From Branchiostoma floridae (Eukaryota > Chordata > Leptocardii > Amphioxiformes > Branchiostomatidae), in NCBI RefSeq assembly GCF_000003815.2, contig NC_049982.1, forward strand, positions 33,013,746-33,077,745: a stretch of DNA of 64,000 nt, given 5' to 3'. The position numbers were made by a program, and so were the translations under genes. This document shows, in pieces, positions 32,201 through 44,800 of this stretch; position 1 is the stretch's first letter; each line of letters starts with the position of its first letter. Under the pieces are notes generated by a model. The model made no database searches, was not told where the DNA came from, and saw nothing but the letters and a program-made list of their open reading frames with translations.

Positions 32201-35200
32201 TTTGAACTTCGACCCAGAACCTTAACTGTCATGTTCAGCTTTAGACAGGTCCATTGCCTTTAGCAAGTTAGTGCCAAACAGGCAAGCACATGTCCTACAG
32301 TACTTACTCAATCAGGCCAGTACATTTTTCCATGCATAGATCTAGATATGGGTAGTTATCTGCTATAAAGTGCCTTTTTTTTCTAAAACTTGTTCAACCC
32401 TGATGTCTCCAACACATGACTGGCACAGGATGGCTGCTGCAGAAACTTGCCTGGCAACATTTTAGACCTTTTGCAATTTAATACAATCATTAACTTGCAG
32501 GGAAGGGCACTCACGTGCATAGAACAGACATGGTCACTATGTTGATTACAAATGGCTACTAGACAGTAGGACCTGATGCTACTCACAGCAGCAGCGTATG
32601 GTGAGTGGATGTGCACCACACACTTCACATCAGGCCGTGCAGCGTGGATGGCGGAGTGTAACAGGTACCCAGCCAAATTCACACCTAACAGGGTCGTGCC
32701 AGGGTCAATGACATCTCCCTCCAGGTTGACCTTGAGAAGATTTGAAGCTGTGACCTCTTCATAGAGAAGACCAAAGGGGTTAAGTAGAAAGTGATGGCCC
32801 TCACCAACTTGAGCCTACAAAGAAAAATAAGGTGGTCAAAGACAGCAGACTTCAATCCCTATCTATGGCAGAATATACCATATGCAGAAACTGTTTCGCT
32901 CCCTCTGCCAGAACATGCAGAATTTGCAGTGCAATGCAATTTTTGTGGTCTTGGCAGTACGAAAACAAAAAAGATACATAAGGGCTTTCTTCTGGTGGGG
33001 TTTGAGAATGACTATATAATAGTACTGGTCTGAAGGGCATTTAGGAGGTTTGTTCACACAATTTAAGAGCAGGATCTGCACAAATTGCATTCATATGTAG
33101 TTAATAGCTTAACCTAAGGGCACAACCCGCCGTACGTGTAATTTGTCTGCCACGTATTCCTGAAAACATTCAGGTTGTACAGGGCAGGTGCGTCGCCCTT
33201 ACTGGCACGTATGGGGGCAAATCCGCAGCCCGATGGCACACAAAGTTTTGCCTGCACGTAAAGTTCTACGGCATGTCTGCCTGCTCCAAAATCCGTCGAA
33301 TTCCCTACGAGTTCGTATGCTGGCACTTACCACTTACGGATCCCAAAAGATTGCCCACATTTTGGCACCTATACAGCACGTATTTACATGTACGGCAGAC
33401 TGTGCCCTTCAAGCTTTAGTGTTGACATGAAGGCTACTCAATGCTTACAGTGATGTGGTTATATATGTACTGTGTCCACCCCTCCTGGTGCACAAGTCTG
33501 TACAGGGCAGCAAGTTTGCAGCGCTCGTCCCTCTCCTTCTGTGTGTACCTGTCAGGACTGACTCTGTGCAGGTCGTTGATGGGGATGGGACAACCCTGGG
33601 CAGCTGGGAGAAAACTGGATGAAGCATCATCAACAACCAAGCAGAGGTATACAGGCTTTTCATTGACGTCATACTAATTATAATTTGAATCCTCTAACCA
33701 CCATGTTGGCGGGTAATTGAATTAAGCAGTACCATCTTCGCGTGGTTAAAAGACGTACGCTGTAATCCAACATGGCGCAGATGACGTCAAATGAAAAGCC
33801 TGTATTGTTGCACTGGTATTGTGCAAAGATTTGAATCTATCTGTGTTCTGTCACATCAACTCTCATAATTCCACCCGGTATCATTATACCACCACATCAA
33901 AAACATCTCTTTAAATCTCTTGAAATTCGTGCCCTTTTCTCAGCTGGCAGTATTATGACAACTGTTGTGTTTCTTGGTACATTTTGTATTTTCGGCTTCA
34001 TTTACATGCTCGGACATAGAAGCAAAATGTACACTTAACATGTTCACTGCCATTTACAGTGTGTTCAATACATGGAATTCTGTTTTAAATCTGATATTAG
34101 ATAAAAAAAATTCATGATCCTTGCCAGCTGCTGACCCAAAAAATACCAGCTATTAGTACCTGCTAGGGTCGGTCGGAAAACCGGAAAGACAACTAAAAAT
34201 CCTTGGGTTTACGGAAAAGGCTGGGCTGTCTACCTGGGCTGTCTACCTGGGCTGTCTACCTGGGCTGGCTATCACGTCAGGCTACTTGGACCTACGAAAG
34301 CCCATTGGGACAAAAGCTGTTTTAGCAGTAGGGGCTGTTTGTGCTCAGCGAAGGATCTGTGTGTTATTATGTGAAAGAGTTGTGTGAAGTGGCAGTGTGT
34401 GAAGGAGCTGTTTGAATCAGTTTGGGTTTGAATCAGTTGATATGCCACCAATCTTGTGCACTTGGGAAGGGCTCTTAACACGACTTTCCTCCCTTCACTA
34501 GGGTAGAGAAAAGAGTACCTAGCTTCGGTAAGGGCCCTCCCTCAGATAGGGCAAAGAACCCACCACACTTACGGAAAAGACTAGGGGTCCTTCCTTCCCA
34601 GTGTAAGTGGTTCAAACCCTTAAGTCCTATGGCCGCACCTGGGGTAATTGCTGTCGTATTGAGGTCACCTGAGTTAGCACCAAATGGCAGCAGTTCCAGA
34701 CCCTTGCACTTTTAGCAACGCTTATTTTAAGCTCCTCACAATTCAATTGTTGATCCTAATGTATGGCGCAGAAGCCTGGACCCTGACAGCTCCTAAAGAA
34801 CGGCTCCTGGCCGCCTTTGACCAACTAGCCACCAGTCTTAAGACTAATCCAATCAGCCCGATAAGTCGTGTTAATAGCCCTTCCCAAGGGTACAAGATCG
34901 GTGGCATATCAACTGATTTGAACCCAGAACCTCTTGGTTATGTAACACACACAATAGCTTCACACATAGCTTCTTCATTGAGCACAAACTGCTACCCCTA
35001 CTGCTAAAACAGCTCTACTGCTAAAACAGCTTTTGTCCCAATGGGCTTTCGTAGGTTCAAGTAGCCTGACGTGATAGCCAGCCCAGGTAGACAGCCCAGG
35101 TAGACAGCCCAGGTAGACAGCCCAGCCTTTTCCGTAAACCCAAAATCCTTTGTCTATATGAAAAAGAAGTTGTCTTAGCTTGATATATAACCTGTTACTA

Positions 35201-35457
35201 GTGTTAGTTGTGTTTGAAGAATGAGTTTTTCGTCACAAAATAGATACTAGTAATACACGAGTTAGTTATCTGACTCTAGCCATCCCTTTTGTATGAAGAA
35301 AAGAAGTTTTCTTTGCCTAATAGGATAACGCACTTATTTCTTACATATTTAGAAAAGCGGGTGACCTACCTGAGGTGTGAAAATCATTAGTTCTTGACAC
35401 CAGAGACAACGTGCCTTTGTTGTAGACATGCCGTATTGCATTCCACACTTGCAACAT
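29285..35457 (-). CDS. Class II aldolase / adducin-head domain protein, possibly mitochondrial
   Basis: Seven exons, minus strand: 35457-35370, 33603-33449, 32814-32587, 31575-31432, 31272-31174, 30962-30786, 29356-29285. They join in frame to 963 nt, 320 aa. The whole chain is one class II aldolase fold. It has YNHIT (77-81), [15 protein letters not shown], the zinc-ligand pair HIH in HIHSPYAAA (149-157) and the third His in QNHGMVACG (H212). Adducin-like [28 protein letters not shown] and CEIQV blocks are present, and it ends near TGYPYQ. The neck and MARCKS-like tail of adducin are absent. The metal-binding His are kept, so enzymatic activity on a small hydroxy-carbonyl substrate is possible; the substrate is unknown. 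The first ~24 residues carry Arg/Lys/His and no acid, like a mitochondrial presequence. An in-frame stop precedes the ATG. Confidence 0.85.
30565..30752. mobile_element. Mutator-like MITE, 9-bp TSD
   Basis: Ends are TAGCCTCCATTGCAGTCTT and AAGACTGCAATGGAGGCTA, with ATTCCTAGC on both sides (30556-30564, 30753-30761). A G-run lies inside. It sits 33 bp past the donor of an aldolase-gene exon. Its ends relate to the 19891 element. Confidence 0.88.
34195..35150. mobile_element. Large composite inverted repeat with captured SINE and LINE pieces
   Basis: Arms of about 300 bp (about 34201-34500 and 34850-35145) are nearly identical in inverse. They start TTGGGTTTACGGAAAAGGCT and carry 3-4 direct copies of GGGCTGTCTACCT. 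Each arm reaches into a SINE head (GGTTCAAATC-like B box on the right arm, CACCAATCTTGTGC on the left). The loop holds SINE body (34500-34680) and a short LINE tail fragment at 34757-34786 ([10 protein letters not shown]). It lies in intron 1 of the aldolase-like gene. Confidence 0.75.
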
Positions 35458-35841
35458 GATGATGTTACTACAGTTCACCTTCGCTACAGGATCAATCCCT
35501 TTAGGGGAGCAGCTTTAGGAGAGAGATTGGACGCGTGATGAGCTCTGCCGGCAACCAGAAAACCCAGAATCTCCTTGCCAAAACGTACTTCCGGGTTCAC
35601 AGGTCATAACCATCGGAATAGTGCATTTGGCAATAGGGATTTGTAACTGTTAACGTTATAACGACAAGTGATCTCTTGAAAATAGAAAATAGATTTCGAA
35701 GGCTTTGTATTTAACGTAATATCAATAAAAATTACTTAACTATATTGATATATCTTGCCTCTTATCTGTGTGATATTATTATATTGAAAGTAGACCACCC
35801 CTTCCTAGTGAGTGTACTGTCCCACGGTGTTCAGCAACACC
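35458..35841. promoter_or_regulatory. Bidirectional promoter between the aldolase-like gene and ANKRD16
   Basis: 384 bp separate the two divergent start codons. An ETS/GABP-type ACTTCCGGG lies at 35587-35595 and an ATTGG (inverse CCAAT) near 35527. GABP sites are common in promoters of mitochondrial and translation genes. No TATA box is obvious. Confidence 0.5.
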
Positions 35842-38800
35842 ATGGCCATGGCCATGCCTGAGCTGTGTCAGCTGGCCCAGCAGGGAGATCTCCCGAAGAT
35901 CCGGGCTCTCCTCGCCTCCTCACCGTGCCCGGACAGGCTGCTGGACACCCGCCACAGGAAGTCCGGCGACTCGGTGTTGCACTACGCGGCGCGACACGGC
36001 CACCTGTCCGTACTGCGGTACCTGTGTGAGGAGTGCGGGCTGAGTCCGGAGACTGGGAATGTGGATGGGAAGAGACCTCTGCACGAGGCGGCACAGGCGG
36101 GACAGACTGAGTGTGTCAGGTATCTGATCAGCAGGTAAGTCTGGCCAACACCTGTACCTACATCTGCAGCAAAATGAAGACCGATGACACTGTAGGTGTT
36201 AGCCTGGATACCATACCCCAGCCCAATCTCAAAGTATTTATCGTGCACGATAGATACTATACTTTGACGTTTGAGATCGGGCTGGGGTAAATTGGTATCC
36301 AGGCTATGTAGGTGTAGGCCCTACTAGTTGAATCCCTAGTACATAATGTATTCGTAACTTCATTCGTACCTGGGAGACCCCGTTTCGATTCCGAGGAAGG
36401 TATCATCTGGTTGTACGGCTGTACTACAAGGTCAAGGGTGAATTATATGGCCCCTGCCAGTTTGGTTGGTACTACAGCAGACGTCCATGTTTTGTCTTGC
36501 CTTTTATTATGCTTCATAATTCATAATTTATCATATAGCTAGGCGCCGCGGACCAAGCAGAAGGCCCCGTTCCACGCTGGTTTATATATATATATATATA
36601 TATATGACGCAGTAACATAGATATTCAGGAGACTAAATGGAAACATGGAAAAGACAGGAGGAACGAAATAAACAGCTGCTCAGCACCATTCGGATACACT
36701 TTGTATACCGCATCAGCCTGGGAAAACGAATCAAAGGCAGCAACGGGAGGAGTGGGTATAATACTTGGCAGGACTGCTCAAGATCTCCTCATAAGTGTCG
36801 AGCGACTGTCAGACCGCATCATCAAAGTCCAACTAAGAGGAAACCCAGCTATGACAATAATTGTCACCTATGCTCCGACAGAAGCAGCTGAAGATGACAG
36901 CAAGGACGCTTACTATAACCAACTGCGTGTAGCAATAGAAGGTGTGGCCCATCATGATTTTCTAGCTTTGCTCACAGACTCGAATGCACGGCTAAGCATG
37001 GACGATGTACCACACACATACAACAGAGTGACGAATAACAACGGTCAACGCTTATTAGAGATTCTAGAAGACTACCAACTGATTGCAGCCAATACTGTAT
37101 TTGAAAAGCGAAGAGGTAAACTGTGGACATGGAGGTCACCACAGGATACCTACCACCAGCTTGACTACATCATTGTTAGAGCGAAATGGAGAAACAGTGT
37201 GACCAACTGTGAGGCTTATAGCTCCTTCAGCTCACTCTACTCTGACCACAGGGTAGTCACAGCAAATGTGTCACTACGACTGCGTAAGAGCAAGCCCAAC
37301 ACAAACAAACAGGTGCCCAAGTACAAGTGGAGTGACCTAGCAGTAGACGAGGACCTCCAAGAGCGTTATGCTGTGGAGGTGAGGAACTACTATCAAGCAC
37401 TCCAGCAAGAAGATGAAAGGGGACAGACATCAGACTATGATAAGTTCATCTCAGCTAACGCCACAGCAACTGAAGAGTGCTTGAGGAAAGTGCCAAGACA
37501 GAAGAAAAGGTGGAAGTGTCTAGACCCTAGAGTCTGTGCAGTGAGAGAAGAGGTTGAACAGGCGTACCAGGAGTACCTGTCTGCGAATAAATGCAAGTTG
37601 CTTCGTGAGAAGTACAAGGAGAAAAGACAGGAACTGTATGGCACCTACGCTATCATTGAGCAAGAAGACCTGACCAGCAGAATTGAAGAAGTGGAGAGAG
37701 CACACCAGGGTTCGAAACTTGGCACAGCTTGGAAGTTAATCAATGACATCACAGGCCGTAGTAGCTCACAGACATCCAAGCTGAAAGCAAGTAGTCCGGA
37801 AGAACGTGTATCTCTCTGGCATACACACTTCAGCAACCTGCTAGGTAGCCCTCCAGAGATAAGCGAAGAGGATACGCCGATCGACCCAGTCTATGAGACG
37901 CTTTGCATCTCTGAAGAAGCCTTCTCAGAAGCAGAGTATGCAGTAGCCAAGAAGTCAATCCAGTGTGGGAAAGCCTGTGGAGATGACGGCATAACTCCTG
38001 AGTTTCTTAAGTACGTTGGACTTGATGACATAGTTCTGAGCTTCATCAACAAGTCTTTCGCTACTGGGGAGATACCAGAGAGTTGGAGGACGCTCATCAT
38101 TGTCCCAGTCCCGAAATCAGGAGATCTGTCAAAACCAGACAACTACAGGGGTATCAGCCTGATATCCCTCGTGCTGAAACTCTACAACAGGATGTTGCTT
38201 AACAGACTGAGACCCGTACTGGACCCATTGCTGAGGAACACACAGAACGGTTTCAGACAAGGGAGATCGACGGTGGGTCAGATAGTGGCGATCAGACGTC
38301 TGCTTGAGGGGGTTACTTCCAACAACCTAAGCTGCATCATGACATTTATAGACTTTAAGAAAGCGTTCGACACAATCCACCGTGGAAAGCTCATGAACAT
38401 ACTGAGAGCCTATGGAGTACCTGAAAAGCTAGTGTCAGCGATAACAGCAACCTACTCACAGACATGGGCCAAAGTCAGAACCACAGATGGAGACACTGAG
38501 ACCTTCCAAATACTGGCAGGTGTGTTGCAAGGCGACACACTGGCACCCTTCCTCTTTATAGTCGCTCTTGACTACGCCCTCAGATGTGCCATTGATGGAA
38601 GAGAAGAGCAACTGGGTTTCACCCTCAAGAGAAGAGCTAGCCGGCGTGTCCCAGCACAGATGGTGACAGACTTTGACTTTGCGGATGATCTGGCGTTGAT
38701 CTCCGACACAGCAGAAAGGGCCCGTATTCTCCTCGCTGAAGTGGAGCGACACTGTAGGAGGATAGGTCTACAGCTGAACGCCAAAAAGACCAAAGTCATG

Positions 38801-41800
38801 GCTTACAACACGTCCGACGAGAAAGTATCTTCTCTTGCTGGCACGCAGCTTGAGGTTGTTAAGGACTTCAGATACTTAGGTGGATGGATTGCTACATCAG
38901 CGCATGACATCCAGGTAAGAAAAGCCCTTGCTTGGAGTGCCCTCCATGGCATGAGAAGAGTGTGGGAGTCCAACATGGACAACAAACTCAAGCGAAGACT
39001 CTTTGTCTCCACAGTTGAGTGCGTACTGATGTACGGCTCGGAGACTTGGACTCTGACGGTACAAGACGAGAAGTCGCTCGACGGGATGTTCACCAGGATG
39101 CTTAGAAGGGTGTTAAATGTCTCCTGGGAGGACCGAGTGAAGAACACCACACTGTACGGTGACCTCCCTAGACTCTCTTATAAGATCAGGAAACGGAGGA
39201 TGGCGCTGGCCGGACATTGTGTCAGACACAAAGAACTGGTCGCTAACCAGCTTATCCTCTGGGAACCAACAGAGGGAAAGAGAAGAAGGGGCAGAATGCG
39301 GACATCCCTCATTAACAACCTTAAAAGGGACACACAAATCAACAACATCTCCACAGCTGAGCTTCGCTCCCTCATGGAAGACAAGTCTGAGTGGAGAAGA
39401 AGGATCCATTGCGACCCGTGAAGGCATCCCAAAGATGTCCACGTTCAAGGTTCAAGGTTCAAGGTCAACATAGATTCCGGCCAGGCCGGTGTGTTCGCTC
39501 CTTCTGATTGGTCAGAATGAATCGTGCCGGTGTTGATTCATTCTGACCAATCAGAATGAGCAATACACACAATAAAGTAAAGGAAATGCAGGCATTGGCC
39601 AATCAAAAGGAGCGAAACATACCAGAGCAGAGGGAATAAGTACAGACTGCAAGGGGGGATGGCTCCTTCTGTTAACATTGATAATGAGTTTTGTTGTTCT
39701 AAAAAGGCAAAGACTGCAGTGTTTCGAATATTTTCTGTGGAAATTTTGGTTTCAAAATGCAATCTGTAATCTCCTTATAAATGTATGTACCAAAGCACAA
39801 ATGTGAATTTTCATAAATTCGACAACGGTATTCACACGTTTAGTACCAAGAGATCTATGCGTCATACAGGAGTTTGCAAGTTTATGTAGGCTATATGATA
39901 ATAACGTTAATGACCCGCCTGTTCCTCGGTGTACATGGTGTTATAACGCCTGGTCCTTTGCTGTAACCACCTCATAAAACCAGTTTTATTCAGTGGTTAT
40001 AGGAAAGGACCAGGCGTTATGACACCATATACACCTCGGGGCGGGTCATTAACCCTTAATTATCTTTTAGTGTTAAATGAAAGTATTACTGACCTTGGTT
40101 TTTAGGAAAGTGAAGCCTGATCTGATATTGATCAACGTCGTCTGACGTCTGGCTATTATGATAATAGTTGCTACACTACTACCAGTAATTTATCTAACAG
40201 TTATTTCCGATGCATTTTGTTAGATTTAATTGATATTAATCTGGTAAAAGAATTAACCATCATCTATTACATGCTAATATTATTGATTACCTTTGTCACT
40301 GATGCTATACATGTTAACTAATATATTCCTTCTCTAGTCCTGTTAATACATAGGATCACCAGTGGCTTTGAGACCAGTGGCATTTGTGTAACCATTTTCC
40401 ACGAGGAGTATACTCCTCAAAATTATCTGCTTTATCAGCTGTTGTTCCTCTGATGCTAAAGATGTAAACTTGTTTGAGCACAAAAAAATCATGACAAGAC
40501 GGCAATATGGCACATCACAAAAACGCTTTGTTCCAGTGAGCAAACACAGTGTTCTGAACACATTAGCCTGTCAAGTTTGCATTTCTGGTAACAGTTGGTA
40601 TTTCTGATGTTGCATTTACCGTAATGTTACATCCCTAAGTAAAGTTAGCAGTGCCAGAAGTCTGCTAGTAGTAATAATAGTAGTAGTGGTAGTAGTATCC
40701 ATTTTAGATTATACTGCTTCTGGGGTCCCTGACAGGGGTAGGCAGCAGTCAGCAAGTCTTCACACTATGCTTCCATGTGGCCCTGTCCAGTGGGTCCACC
40801 CTTGTTAGACCACACACCTTGATGTCCCTCCTTGATGATATTGATATTGATATGTACAGTACATGTTGTGTTTCATTTTTAATTCTTTTAAAATCAAACA
40901 GAAGCATTCAAATCAATGTACTGAAGAGAGCTGACTGGACTCCCATCATGCTTGCCTGCACAAAAACCAACCTGACTGTTGTACAGTTACTGAGGGATGC
41001 TGGGGCTGACTTGACCATACGGAACAAAGACGGCTGGAACTGCTTCCATGTCGCCTGTAGGGAGGGTGATGTGGACATCCTGAGTTACCTGCTGGACTGT
41101 GACGGTACCCTGTGGGAGTCAGTCAGCACCAATGGTAGAACTCCGCTGCACACAGCTTCTCTACATGGATGTGTGGGGGCCACACAGGTTTTGCTGCAGA
41201 GGTAGGGTGATTTTCGTTTTCAATCCGTGCTGGCAGTAACATCATTAGAACAACAAAAAGGCCCACTGCAGTCCCAACAAAGGCTGCTGGGATGCCTGAA
41301 CCTACACCAAAGCCAAGACCTATTGCTCAAAAATCATAACCACAGGATATCAAGAACACAAGATATTAATGTAACGGCAATGAACTTTAATCCAACGCAA
41401 CTTTAATCCAACACTTTTCAGAACCCATCTGTCAGTCAAAAACTAGCTCCGGTTTGCAAATTCTTTTGAGTGCTTTACAAGACAAGTAAGGTATACGACT
41501 TAAAACCTTGTAAGTTTGAGCTCACAAAGATCGCATGTTGTAGCGACAAGTTAATCAATCTTCTGGTATGTTTTCATGCTGTTAATCAAGCCGTGTGAGG
41601 AGGGCAGCGATTGTAATTTCAAGCAACCCTACTCTTCGTCCTCACTTTACACATTAATCATCACAGTAAATATAGCGAAATATTAATAAACTGTCCATCC
41701 AACACAACCAACATGCCTTGAAGTGTCCCTCTTTAAAGTACAGGGCCAGGCTTTGTTACACAAATTCAGTGGAAATCCGAACACGCGCCATTTTGAATCA

Positions 41801-44800
41801 TATTTCAGCACGCCGCTTCATCCCTATTTTTGAAAGTGATCACATCCAAAGGCCAGTAGGACGGATCTCACTGGCGATACCATTACAGCCCAACATGGGG
41901 GACGTGCTGTAGGGAGTTTGTACTGTGTTTTGCAGTTATATTTTTGGGGAACCATTCACAAACAACGTATTTTGCCACCATTTGCTAACCAAACAACGGA
42001 TGAAAAGTTTCAAAATACGTCATAACTGTGTAGTAGAACAGCAGAACGGATTTGCCACTGGTTGATGCATTTTGGGGCCGTGTTTTGATCGCGTCTATCA
42101 GCAGTTTACCGACATGCCGATTTGCCAATTTAACCTTGAGTAAGTGCCTGCCGATTGATACAAATTTGTCGTTGTAAATATGAAATCCATAGATAAACAG
42201 CCTTGTTATATTATTGTGTTGGATTAAAGTTCCACTGGGAATAGAATCCCAAAGGACTTGCTATCAGTTACACTGTCTTTGAAATGTTATTTTCTCGCGA
42301 CACAACAGAAAGTGGCAGACCGATGCATGTGTAGCATTGGCCGGGGAAACATAGTAAACAATGCACTAAACAGTTTCCAGAATGCGCTAAAGCCCGCTTG
42401 TTTATTCATGGTTCAGTTTGGAATTTGCTGGAATGTGTTGGATTAAAGTTCAGTGCCGTTAAGAAAGCCAGATGTTTCTCAGGCTCTCAGCAGTAATGTA
42501 GAAAGCTACAAGTGGGCCATAATCTAATACTTAGTAATAGTTTCTTCATTTTCTCAATACTTACCAACATACCAAATATTATAAAGATCCATCCAAATGT
42601 TCTTGTTATGTTGATCACAAACAGGCAAACACACACACACAGCTTCCTTTCTTAACACTAACTTTCAACCCAAATCCTGGTCACAGTCAAACACGACTTC
42701 TCTCTGAGCATGAGCAGTTCTTCTTCTTCTTCTTCTTAGGCCTACTGCCCATCCTTGGCCATAGGCCACGAACTAGCTGCTTCCATCTCCGGAACAGTTC
42801 TAGACAGCAAAAAGATTTATATCATTTGAATCATTGAGCTGTGTGAAAGACTAGTCCAATAATAGATTACAGTACAGGATAATCATGTCATTCTTATTCT
42901 GATGCGAGTCTTACCTGGGGAGTTTGAGAAAGTTAACACGTATGCTGTGATGATGGATAGTTATGATTATCATTATGATGTGTATATGATTGTACTTATG
43001 TTGTACCTGGTCCGGGATAACGTACGATAGGGATGTTCCGCACTGGTAGATGTAATCAATGCGGTATATATTGTATCAGCCCGACTGTGAAAAGGCTGGA
43101 GGGTGATCCGACCAGGCGATTGGCTGGGACAAAGGTGATCAATATAGAATACATGGTGTTGTATTTGAGTATGCTGTGATACATGGTGTTGTATTTGAGT
43201 ATGCTATGCTGCGGAGCCAAACCGATTACAATTGGTTCTTGTTACAGATCTCATACTTATGCAAAAGACATTGACTTTGTAGATAAACTGAGAGCCTCAT
43301 TAAACAAGATTAAACCACAAGGTGGCCAAGTATGGCTATGGGGGGATCTCAATTTCCCTGGTATAGACTGGAACAACTTAAGTGTGAGCCCAAGCGCTCC
43401 CTATAGTGCACTTTCTAAACATTTTTTAGAGTTAACACATGACTTTGGGCTCGAACAGGTTGTGGATCAACCAACCCGTCTCAATAACACCCTTGATCTT
43501 TTCTTAACTAATAATTCATCACTTGTTGAAACTTGTTCTCTGATCCCAGGTATAGGGGACCATGATGGCATCCCAGTTATTACTGTTAATGTTAAACCTA
43601 AGAAAATCAAACAAAGCCCCAGGCGTGTTTCACTTTGGAAAAAAGCTGATGAAACCGCCATAAGAACTGAGCTACAGGAATACAGTAATAATTTAGCTAA
43701 ACGGAACATTGACAACTGCACAACAGAAGAGCTTTATAATGAATTTGTGGACAAAATCAAGATAGTGATGGATAAATATGTCCCATCCAAAACTGTTAAC
43801 AATAATAATTTTTCACCTTGGATTAACAACAAGGTTAGGAAAATACATAAGAAAAAACAGCGAGCCTACAACTCTTATCGTAAAAACCCAACAACCGAGA
43901 ACTTGACTAAATTCCGCACTATTCGCAAACGAGCAAAAAAGACTACCAGACAAAACTACCGTAAATATGTAAATTCTATATGTTCTGATTCCCCCAAGAA
44001 GTTTTGGTCGCACATCAAACACTTAAAACAGGATACAACTGGGATCCCTAGTCTTAAGCAGAAAGGAAAGCTAGAAACAGATAACAGAAACAAAGCTAAC
44101 ATCCTTAACAACCAATTCAGCTCTGTCTTTACACGAGAGGATGAACACATGCCCCACCTCCCCCGTAGTTCTATCCCCACTATGCCTGACTTTTCCATCA
44201 ATGTAAACGGAGTTACCAAACTCCTGAAAGATCTGAATCCACACAAAGCAAGTGGACCAGACGGCCTACCAACAAGGATCCTCAAACTAGCAGCTGCTGA
44301 GTTAGCCCCTGCTCTGACTATTATTTGTCAGAAATCACTTGAAACTGGCCAAATCCCTTCCCCATGGCTACATGCCAATATCTCTCCCATCTTTAAAAAG
44401 GGGGACAGGACTGATCCTGCAAATTACCGTCCTGTTTCTCTCACATGTGTTTGTAGTAAGGTTATGGAGCACATAGTGCAATCACAGATGATGGATCATT
44501 TTGACACATACTCTATATTATCTAACAAGCAGCATGGGTTTAGGAAAAAGCGTTCATGTGAAACCCAACTTATTTTAACTACAACTGACTTAGCCCATTC
44601 TTTAGATACCAGGTCGCAAACAGATATGATTATAACCGACTTCGCAAAAGCTTTTGACAAAGTACCTCATGATCGCTTACTCCTAAAACTCCAAAATTAT
44701 GGTATTAGGGGTAAGGTACTCCACTGGATCTCTAATTTCCTCAAAAATCGTAAACAAAGAGTGGTAGTTGGGGGCGAGCACTCAGAGTGGGCAGAGGTAG

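Noticed and set aside
34684-35007. Plus-strand frame of 107 aa
   Set aside because: A chance frame over a LINE fragment and SINE sequence in the composite hairpin.
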